Shown piece after piece: positions 12,001 to 24,000 of a stretch of DNA of 64,000 bases. Positions within the stretch are counted from its first letter, which is position 1. Each line of letters opens with the position of its first letter. A program made the position numbers and the translations under genes. Origin of the DNA: Litoditis marina (Eukaryota; Nematoda; Chromadorea; Rhabditida; Rhabditidae); NCBI GenBank assembly GCA_964036275.1, contig OZ038436.1:4744936-4808935 (forward strand), read 5' to 3'. Below the pieces are notes generated by a model. That model saw only the letters and a list, made by a program, of their open reading frames with translations. It was not told the origin of the DNA and did no database searches.

Positions 12001-15000
12001 CGATGTCACCGATCATTAAAAAATTTTAAATTCTACATTTTGGCCTTTTTGCCAAAATGGCTATGATGAACACCGCCTCGTAACGAAGCGACGTGAATAA
12101 ATAAAATTAGATACCGCACGTTTCTCAAGAATTTCAAATTCAACCGAAAACGACAAAACGAACCAGCAAGGAAGGAGAGAATGTTGTTGATCGACGTGCA
12201 CAGGAGACTCATCCCCGTCTCTCGCATCAGGATTCCCATCTCGTGTTTCCCAGTCATCCTCACCACATCGTGGTAGTTGTGCAACAGCATGAACATGTTG
12301 TCGACACCGATTCGAGGGGTCAGGAACGGCACGATCTGAAACATACACAGCAATTAGATCCAACTCGGCGACTAAATGTGGACATTAAATCAGGTTCTTG
12401 TATTTTGTAAATAAAAGGTTAATGTGTGAGTAAGACAGTTGAGGTACGACAATATATTTTAGAAACAGATGGTGATTAGAAAACATGAAACTCGGCTAAT
12501 CCTGTTTCCAACAAAAACGTTTTTTCATAGGTAGATTTTCATAGGTTTTTCGTGGCTCTCAGACCATCCCAATGCTTCTGGTGTTGGAAAAGAGGATAAT
12601 GAGCGGGCAAACTGTTTCTTTGAATAATGCTACTTGTTGAAATGTTAGTTTAAAAAGCACATAATTACACAATAGTTGTAGTTTAATGAACCAACCTGAG
12701 TGGTAGCAGCGTTGAATTCGATGCCAAACAGGTGGCCAACCCGAGACCCGAAAACGGGAGGCATAAGTGACGGTGAGAACACCGGCTAACGCTAATCCCA
12801 TACAGGATTCAGAGGCCGGCAGACAACGCTCTCGCTTCATTTGGGTGAACATCGCGTAGGGCCAACTGAAGTACATAGGGGTTAGAAAAGTTATCCATAC
12901 AATCACGAAACGCTGTGGAAAACATTGCAGCATTGTCAGATTAATAAACAGAAAAATTTCACAAAAATATAAAGAGAAACCAATGTTTTTACATACAAAC
13001 GTTGTGGGGTGATCATATATTCGGGAAAACAACGCTAGTCACAGATTGACCAGAAAAACTGCAACTGAATTTTTTTTCGATCATTTGAAACTGAGAAAAC
13101 ATCGAAAAGCACGTACCATCAACCCGTATCCAATGAATATGATGGTGTAGTTGAACTGGCAATAGTCCTTTAACATATCCGCGATAGAAGTCGATGCCAA
13201 CGGGTGGATTGTACGTCGAATCTCGCCCTGGAAAATACTTCATTTTCTACGAAATAATCTAGAGCAAACATTATAATCTTATGTAGAACAGGAACACATT
13301 TTATTTACTATTCTCACAAGAATAGTTACAATATCCAGGACTATACACATATGCTGCTGACTGGTTTGTGTAGTGGGACAGTGTCGGTTTACGGGTTCGT
13401 AGAGTTAACCATTCCCCAATAAAAAAAAAACAAATTTGATTGGTCCCCTCCCGGTAATTTTCGAGTTTTATCGAGTTAAGGATTTCCCGGTCAGATTGAG
13501 ATAACCGTGGTATTGCACCTATGATTACAGTGAAATCTTCCTATACTTCCATGACCCACGCCGTACATTTTATATGTATACTATGCGCCCCCACCTGCTC
13601 GTCCTTGTTGTACTTGTGTTCGTACATTCGATTCGTGAAGTTTCGCTGCCAGGTGGTGATGATCTCCTCTGCCATCTTGTCGTTCCAATCATGGAGGTCC
13701 CGGGCCGTCTTGAACGACTTCTTCTCCTCTTCTGTCATGTTGATCTGCAATACCATGAAGTGTATTTTACTGTATTTTCTAAATTTATCACCGCCAATAT
13801 CAGAAATTGCCAGTAGAAAACGTTAACAAAACACAGAACGTCAGCAAACAAAAAGAGTGTAGGTAAATAACACCCCTTTGCCTGGTCGTGAGCGGTGACC
13901 CCTCTCCTCGATTGATTATTATGTCGCCTCGTCCAAAATGGTACCATCTCGAACCCATTTTTCCACCATTTTGAGTGAAATAAAATCACTCAACTCAAAA
14001 TCGACCTTCTGACCCAAAATCTACCCGCCATTATTCAATCTGAACTGCACCATTTCAACGATCGCCGATCTCTCACTATTTATGGGACTACCAGAGGACT
14101 CCACTACAAAGAAAAAGGTGAATTCAATATTTAATTGGTCTCCATCTCGTCTTCAAACGTTTCTATTCTTCACCGTTTGGGTAAACCTCGTCAAGATGGT
14201 TTACCTCGTCCACTCAAAGTATCTATCAAGATGGTATTCCCTTTCCTCGTCTAATCGATCTATCTACTGCTATGAATGTGAAGCTTCTATGTCAACTTTT
14301 CATGTACGAAAGTTCGAGACCCCGGAACAGCGGAAGGCCGGATTCCTCGCCAGACAGTCAAAACGAGACGCCGCCCGAGCTGAGGTCCCCGACCAAACTA
14401 CAATCCAACCAGAGCCTGCGACGACAACCTTCAAACTCAAACTGAAATGGAGTTAGTTGATCAGTCCAGAGATTTTGTTTGCAATATGGTTTCCGAATGT
14501 CTCTCTTCCTCCTATTGAGCCTACTCTGTCGCCAGAACTAGTATTGACGATCCAGCAATTCAAGAACCAGTTACTATCATGATGTTACCAAGTCCTCCCG
14601 AGGTTCTCTCTGTTATTGTGATCGTCTCCAGATCTCCAACCTCTGTCTTTTCATACACTCGATGATGTTTCTTTGCAAAATGTTCAGAACTATGTAACTA
14701 TGTTGTATGACATGCAATGCAGTAGAGTCTCCATGAGTGAGCGTTACAGTGCTTTCCGTGGTTGTTATCGATTGTATCCTCATCTTGCCCCAATTGTGTC
14801 TGATGTCTACTTTGATCGCCATGGTTTCCGTTACAACATCAATCCATCATGGTAACTATTCTAATGTCTGTTTAAACATCATTTATCATGCAATATCATA
14901 TGTTCCCAAGTTTTTCTCCTTTTCTCACATATCAGTTCAACCGGTTCAGTTTTCGTACCTGAATATGATTGTCCAACTATATACTGATAAAGCTTATTAT

Positions 15001-18000
15001 TATTATTAAATATAGACTACCCACCAGTATGAAATTATGAAATTTAAAATTTATGCCATGTTTTCAATATCAAACTGAACACTTTTACAATAAAATATTA
15101 TAGAACGAAAAAAGCGTGGAGAAAAAGTTGGTTCTACACACATGAGGCATGACTATTGCCAACACTACCCTTACAATTTCATCTCGAAAAAAGGCGAATT
15201 CCCCTAAATACCCAACAAAAAACCCGTACCCTGTTCTTGAAGCGGATGTAAACATCCTCGGGACTGGCAACAAGAAATACACTTTGGAGGGCGTCGGCAA
15301 AGTTCAAGGGAGCTCCCACTGATGGCCTGCGGGCACCTGCAATCATACAGTCATGAGAACATTCAATTAGGTTATTGCACCAGTTCAACATTTCCTTCAA
15401 CATTCATTCAAGAAGTTAGAACACTGCGAACGATGTGAAACGAAAACTCAAATTTGTATTCATGAAATTGCAAAACAGATTTTTCACGCTGTGTACGTAG
15501 TGTGCTGCTGTGCTCCCAGCCAAACTTTACTGTTGTAATAAATATAAAATAGGAAATGATGACCACGAACCTCCGAGAATCATATCCACCGGCCAATGCA
15601 GAACTTCCGAGGCAAAACCGGGACAACCGCCACCCATTACTGAACCGAAATCCGGGAAACGAGGCAGTTCCGACTGGAGAAAATAGATCGTATTAGTATA
15701 CTGTATATGTGATTTGCTATGCACTGTGCTCGATGTTACCCAGAGCCAAACCACTTACTCTAACTGATTACACACTTACATACGGTATATAGAATCACAA
15801 TAACAAGATTTATAAACAAGACTACGCCGATTGTGTTATTGGCGGTCATTATCTGTCAGTTGTCCTTTCGCATCAATTTGAATCCAACTATTAATCCTTG
15901 TATTACATACACTAAACTGGTGTGACATATAAGCAGTGAGTGTTACATTCGACCGCGCTAAGATTGGTCTAATATTCAAAATTCTATTCGAAATGAACTT
16001 AACATCAGAATAGTAACATTTTCGGAACTACGACAGATTTCTATTAACAAAAATAATAAAAACACAAATAAAACAACAAAAGGAAAACAACGAACCTCCT
16101 TGAGAAATTCGGCCAGCCGATCTTTGTTGGCAGACATCCAATTCATCATTCCACTCCGTTTTCCTGCGCATTTCTTCTCTGTAAACAAAAACAAACAGTC
16201 ATACGCCAGTAACGTTGTCCGAATAGTCGAAAAAAATTCAAACAACGGACTAATTTCACGCCGAAAAGAAGAAAATCGGTCTACTTTTGATGAAAAATCA
16301 TACATTTTCACGTTTTCCAATCTAAAAACGGACTGCTTTTTGTCGCTTAGTCGGACCTTACTGGTGTTTGCAAACAGTGAAAATATAACTATGAATTGAG
16401 AGAATTACGATCCCGTAACCAAGATAACTTGCTAACTCTACGCATGAACACTTGACCAGAATGACCAAACCAAAACGTATAAAATCAAAATTTCTCACAC
16501 AAATACACCACTCACTCTGTTCTTTAGCCAGTTTCTCAGCCACCTTGACAGGGTCTTCTGTGGTTGTGGTGGGGGCCGAAGTGGTGGTTCCGGCGGGAGT
16601 GGCGGTAGTCGGGAGAGAAGAAAGAGACTCGATGGGAACGGCTGGGTGCATCTCCATAGAAGGGTCAGATGAAACGTCACGACGCTTTCGCTTTCCCCAG
16701 GAGTCTGAAAAAGTGTCATAGACAAACAAAGTGAAACCAATGAGAAAGAAAACTTACTAGTAAAACACATACAACTATAGTTGAAGCCTCCATGTTCCGC
16801 TGTCTATGAACCTCGGCATCAAACGTAGACGTAGGGCGACTTTGTTGGATTGAACACTGAATCACCCGTTTTTCTTCAAAAACGAGAGTTTGAACTGACC
16901 CAGTTTCAGAAAATTTCACATTTACTGGTGAAAATCTCACTTTTCACCCATTTTCATAGTATTTTCACCCAGGTAAAACACCTGATTTCCAAAACATTTC
17001 TGTTGACAACAAAGTCGCGCCCCACATATGCTCGGCATGTTGTAATATATTGTTGGGTTTCTTTTTTCTGAACCGTACTCGAGGTGGTATTGATGGATTA
17101 TTTGAGTGGCCACGTTTCGGCGGATTCCATTTCATTTAATTTCTACCCATACACCACCAGTAAAGTTGTCCGAATAGTCAGAAAAATTCGAAAAACGGAC
17201 TATAGTTCACACCATTCCTACTGAGACTCCTACAGTAACTTTACAAACTTTCTTAAGGCTGTTGTGAAGCTGAAAATGAAGTTCATGGAAAATACTCTCG
17301 TATTTTTACTCTACCTGCGGAGAAGAATGAGGTACAAAAATCCTCAACTTCTCCGATGGAAAGTAAGTGAGCAAAACGGCTTCAAAGTTTTGAAATCCTA
17401 CTGTAGGAGTCTCAGTAGGAATGGAAAAGACTATACTTTTTCGCCGAAAATAAGAAAATCGGTGTACTTTGGATGGAAAAATCATAAATCTTCACGTGTT
17501 TACATCTGAAAACGGACTACTTTTCGTCGCTTAGTCGGACCTTACTGGTGTTTGTTTTTGTTTCTACCACCGAAAATTATTTTGATTCGAGAACATGGAA
17601 CTAGTGTACGATTTTTCCCAACCAAAACCATCAATTATCTTCAAAAAGATAGGAAACCAACCCTACACCCATACACCGAAAAACGGACTACTTTTCAGTC
17701 GAAAACATGAAAATCGGTCTACCTTTGATGAAAAATTCTGAATTTTCACGGGTTCACATCTGAAAACGGCTTACTTTTTGTCGCTCAGACCTTACTGGTG
17801 TATGCCTACACCGGCCAATTCACTGGAAAACCAGGTCCTTCCCGAACCGAATCGCGAACCAGTCACTGGAGAACCGAACCGGACCGACCGAACCGACTTT
17901 TGAACCGACCGATTCTCCAGTGAATGCTTCGAACCGAACCGGGAGAGACTCATTTTATCTTGTCTACGACTTGCTTGTTTAACTCATGATTAATGTCGGT

Positions 18001-21000
18001 TCGGTTCGAAGCATTCACTGGAGAATCGACCGGTTCAAAAGTCGGTTCGGTTCAGTTGGTTCGGTTCTCCAGTGACCGGTTCGCGGTTTGGTTCGGGAAG
18101 GACCCGGTTCTCCAGTGAATTCGCCGCCTACACCAGTAAGGTCCAACTAGTGGACAAAAAGCAGTCCTTTTTCGGATTCAAACACGTAAAGTAGACAAAT
18201 TTTCTAGTTTTCGGCTAAAAGATAGTCGGTTTTCTGACTATTCGGATCACTCTACCGGTGTAGAAAGACAGGGTACGTACCGAAAATGCTCCACAGGTCG
18301 GCGCCCTCCTCGTCCTCCAAATCGTCACGGGTTTCCGTGTAATCGACATCGATTCCCGCCCTCTTAGTGAATTCCACAAATCGGTCCATAAAGGGACAGA
18401 CATCGAAGTAGTTGGGGGACTTCTCCGGACATTCCGGGTCCAACGGGTTCATGCAGGGACGGTCCAGATAGCCGTGGCCGATACCAGCCTACAATCAATA
18501 CATATATTTATAAATAATATGACAAATTACATACGCAAATAACGAATACGATGAAATCATTTAAAGTGAGACGCGACAGTACCATCTTGAATAGTATTCA
18601 AATAGGTTGAACTACATTTAACTACTCTAACAAGAGCGGATATTTATCCGTGTCTCAGAGAATTAGTACTTAGCTGGCCTGTTAGCCAAGACTTCAATTT
18701 AAAACCAACGCACTCTCTCAAAGAACGAATAATGGGCGCCAAGCGAGAAACTCCGATGAATTTCATCTACGACGTCCATTGGATCGAAATTCGTCCATTT
18801 GATGTGTTTCGACTCGGGTAGAGATTTCAGGAAGTTTCCAATGAAACCAACGTCCCTAAAAGGCATACTGAATCAGCTTTAAAGGACTGCTTCACCTGAT
18901 TACAGAGGTGACAAGAAGTTGCACGCGTGCAACATTTTTAGGGGGGGGGGGGGGGTCGTAAAGGCCCTAACAGGGCCGAAAATTCAGAAAATTATGGTGA
19001 TTTTCACCAAATTTCGTGAAATTATCCTAAGTTTGACGAATAATTTCGTATTTTTTTTTGGTCCCTCCTGCCATAATAACTTTTTTGGTCCCCCCTGCCT
19101 GATCAACAGATATTTTTTTGTTATTAGACGAGTAACACTGACTGAATACGCCTCCAGAAAGAAAAGAATTACAAAGCATATTAATACAACTGCTGGTACG
19201 CACAACCTCCTTGTAACCAGCAAAACAGCTACTGGTTTATGCTCTAATATTTATTGTACAACGAAGGGTATTTGAATGCGGTGTTGCGGTGGAACGTGAC
19301 TATAGTAACGACTCAGAAACATTAGCGCCGGCTACAAAAGCGAGACAGCATGTAGGCGCAGATCAATGTGGCCGCATACAGGAGAGTCTGTGTCTCTCTG
19401 ACCCACGCACTCTCTCATCAAGACCTCTATAACATAGGAAACTAACGATTTGGCGACAGTCGGCCATGGCCCGAGGGCCTTTCCTCCCTCCCAAAAGCAG
19501 TCGATTGGAGTGATCCATATACAGGGGACAATCCTCTCAATGATGTGCTCGAACTGTTTGGCGACCGCGTCGTCTCCGAGCGGCGGCGCCGGCTTGAAGC
19601 AAATGTCGCTCAGCGTCCAGTTGCTAAACAATATTATATTAAAAATAGACACAAAGAGCAGCCACGTGTGATAAGTTGGATGGTTCGTGTAACATAAACA
19701 CAAATTAAACAATGTATGTATATACTCATGCCCTATGAACAGTAAAACCTATAGTGTGCTATTTAGTATGTGTATGAAGCACACTAACTATCTATGAATG
19801 ACCACGATCAGTTTAGAGTATAACTTCTTTAAAATAAATACACTAACGTCCTTTATAATTAACCTTTCAAATTGTGACCCTTGAACCCGCGAAAACCGCT
19901 AATGGCATCCCTATTCCCAGTCGCACTCAATTAGCAAAGAGCCAGCCAGGTGCTCTCAATCAAATGACACATTAGCCTCTCAATTATCCCACCACCTTAC
20001 CACCTCAATACCATGAATAAACAAGTAGGTAACACGCTCATAAACAATCCCCCACTGTGTATGCTAAAAAGACCAATCAAGCGGAACGCAGCTCTCAATC
20101 TAAATTTCATTTTTACAAAACTACAGTAAAACCGTAGCCATTCAGATAACTCAGAATCTACATTTCAAGGGCACAAACATACTTGTCTATTTAATTTATT
20201 TGTTAAAGAAGGACGATTATGTGGTCCAATCCCAACGCTTCAGTCCTTTAAACTGCAACACGTTTTTCAATTGCAGTTTAAAGGACCTATGACACGGGAT
20301 TGGTCCACATAATCGTCCTTCTTTGAAACGCAGAACGAAAACTGGCTCAATGTTTCGTCCCTTCCATAAATACTTTCGATCAGACATTGCAGTGCATGTG
20401 CACATCTCCCCCTAGTCATATGCCACGTCAGGTTGGCTAAATAAACAGATTATGTCATAGCAAAAGAAGGGGGGAAAAAGGAACCTCTCCATATCACATG
20501 ATTCTCAGTTTACAAGCGAAATCACCGGCAACGATAACAGTTTATGGGAGCACAAATCACGTGGGAAAAGAAGTGCAAACAATCGCTATCAAATCAGGTC
20601 TGGGAAATATGCGCGAAAAAAAATCATTCTACCATCTACCTCAATACATAAAAAATACCTTCTCGAACCACATGACTGGGAATTGCTTGAAAATTATAGC
20701 AGAAAACTACATAACCAACTGCGAGCCGTCTGTTATACTTTTAGTCTCACCAATAACATTTAGTTCTCTTATTCATATTCAACTCAAACCAGACCCAACA
20801 CCCAAAAACAATTTTCCCATTCTTTTCTATACCCCATTCTTTTCTACACCATTACAAATTCTACGTTCACAACGTCCAAACCCCCGTAATTTCCCTTTTC
20901 CCAGCTGAAAAAATTGCGCTCATCATTATCCATCATCCAACCAACATGAGTCAGAAGAGACAATGTAACGAGAGAGAGAGAGTGGCAATGTTAGCACAGC

Positions 21001-24000
21001 CGTTCGCCTACGGAAATCAGGAAAAGGACAATTGTTGCAAATAACATTGCCTATTTCATACCATCTATAAACATCACACCTACTTTTTAATGCACCACTA
21101 TAAGTACGCGTTGCTATACCCTAAACAGTACCAGTTCCACAAATGATTGAGCAGATGAGCAGTACTACCAACTACCAATCAACCCAGAAAGTTCTGCCAG
21201 ATTCAATCGATAACAGTCCCACCTGCCGTGTACTTCCACCTCGAGACTGGCGATTTCCTTCATAATCTCCACGTGTTTCAGCAGACCTTCCAGAGACAAC
21301 GCATTTTGACCGGCAAATTCGGGAGTTTGAATTACAACCTGAAACAGTTTATCATTGAAAACAAGGATCATACCCTAAATGCTCAACGTTTTGAAAAAAA
21401 AAACCGTGTTTTTGGTCCGGAGATTTGGGCAAACGAGATCATAAACATGATGAAACAAACAAATTGACTTTCTGCAGTATAGAGTATTTTAATACACTCC
21501 TAGTAACTTCCCCAAAACTTTTTCAAATAGCCCGAAAGAAGCTTATCTCCGCCGAACTCAAGAATATATGACCGTTTGGAATGCAACTATCGTTGTAAAA
21601 GCCGTTATAAACGCCTCAAATCGTGTGAATGTGATTTTCAAAACTTGACAAAAGTATATGCCCACCTGATATCCGCCTCCCAATCCGTTTTCGCGTACAA
21701 TTTCCACATTGTCAGAGCCGTTAAAGTTGGAACTTTCCTGGATTTTGGTCAGAAAATTCAATTCCTCGTCCAGTCTGCCACCCTCTGAAACAGACAAATA
21801 CCGTTATCAAACATAAACATTAAACGTCAATAATATATCATTGATTTCAACGTTAAGCTAAATTACAAGTGAGTGGAGAGGAAACGCAAAAAAAAAACTT
21901 TTCCATGGTTCGTATTGCTTTCTTGAGAGAAAAAAAACTGATTAGCGACGCATAGCTGACGATATCAGCCAAATACCAATATCAATCATAAACATCCACT
22001 TTCAATTAAACATTTGAACTTTTGATTAAAATACCGGGTACAAAAGAGTGGAAAAAGAAACTTAAAGAAGGACGATTATGTGGACCAATCCCGTGTCAAC
22101 GGTCCTTTAAACTGCAATTGAAAAATATATTGCGGTTTAAAGGACTGAAGCGTTGCGATTGGACCACATAATCGTCCTTCTTTAAGCGAGATACTTGTAA
22201 AAGTTACATATACGTTTTTGGGAGAAAAAAAGGAAAAGAAGAAAAAACTGACTAGCGACCCATAGCTTGACGATATCCGTCTCGATGTGGACAAACTGCA
22301 GTCCATAACAGCAGATGGAGAAGAGGAGACAAATTGTGATGAGCACGGCAGCCGCATTCGAATGGACAAAGTTCCCCAGCGAGAACAGCAGCTTCTGGAT
22401 CAGACTTCGCGTGTACAGGGCTCCCTGGTTGCCAGTCGCCCTTCCCTGCAAAACTACCAGTAAATATACACGTGTACAATGAACGTGTGAAACGTGAAAA
22501 TCATGACAATAACTTAGTTTTAGCCGTTCGCCATATTTTCCACCTTTTTGTTTCAAGCAGTGGTTGTCCGCAAAATTACCAAAATCATAAGTATGAAAAT
22601 ATTCTTCACGATCATGTTAATTCAATGTTTCAATGCAGTGGTTGTTTTCCCTACATAAAGCATTTCTGGCAATTGTGCATGCGAATGTTTCATGTAACCC
22701 TCTTTCCGTCTGCACCCAGTAATTACCCAGAGACCAAAGGCGTTTGCTACCTCTTCACTATTTGCACAGATACTGTACTCACAAAAGCCAAATTCCTCGG
22801 AGAAACGAAAAAAAAGTCGCACTATTTACCGACAAATAAACCATTGCCACACAATTACCTACTAATCTGTACGCCGTTTACACAACTTAGTTTTAGACCC
22901 GGCTCTAATCATCATTTTCCCTCCTCTCACACCAGAAAAAATTGATCAAGATCAAGAGATAAGGGAAAGTGTACATAAAAAGCTCCCTTCTTCTTTCTCA
23001 TATTCCCATTATCAAAATCAGATAGGGTTGATAACCGTTGTTCATTTTATTTTTAGCTCAGTCTGAGAACACGTAATAAAAAGACATATCACGCCCACAT
23101 TGGCAAACTCTCAGCAAAAATATTATTTCTTCCAATTTTCGTATTTTCTCCCAAGAATTCCAATAAAATAGTCGCACATTCTCCCAAAATGTTATATGTT
23201 ACAATCGTACAGCTACCCAACTATATGATTCCCATAGTCGTTGCCAACCAGTACTATTCTTCCATGGCTAACTACTCCCCTGCGACCGCTCATAAAACAC
23301 AGAGGCAACGTGCTAATCAACATGGCCATATGTCGTTTCTGCCAACAAGACATTCTCTTTTTCCTCTTTCTCTTCCACTTCGAACAACTGTTCAGTGACG
23401 CGGGTGACGAGAAATTGGCAGAAAATCAGAACGAGTGCCAAGATGAATGAGACCAATTACAGGGGCCAGTGACTAATAGACAACCTGCACTCACGAAAAG
23501 AGCCGGAAACAACCCCTGCTTGCAAATAATTCAAACTGACTTTAGAAGAGTCGACGAGTTAAACGTCCACAAACAAAATTTTGCACTAATTGCACAATTT
23601 TAAAGTAGTTATGGGTCCCCCCAACCGACCACATAAAGGAAAAGTTAGGGATGCCGGAGTATCTATGATTATCCATTTTTTAGTATCTACTGATTCCCCA
23701 CACAAGTCCCGAAAAGACAGAAATTTAAAAATTCAACAAAAATTTATGCAAATAACTTTTCAGCCCCTCCGAGTCCCTATTATGAAACCGGACCAAATAC
23801 CAATCGACACTCATCATTCCGTCGTAAATCCATTCATCTCTGTTTGTTTTCCCATGCGAACCGCGCGAAATACAATCCCAGACAAATAGTTCCGCCGGCA
23901 CAATTATTCCACAGAGACAGTTCTCTCTCGATTAATACACAGATGTTACCACAGACAGATACAGAGCGATTTTGGTATTTCGTGGAATCAGTAGCCAAAT

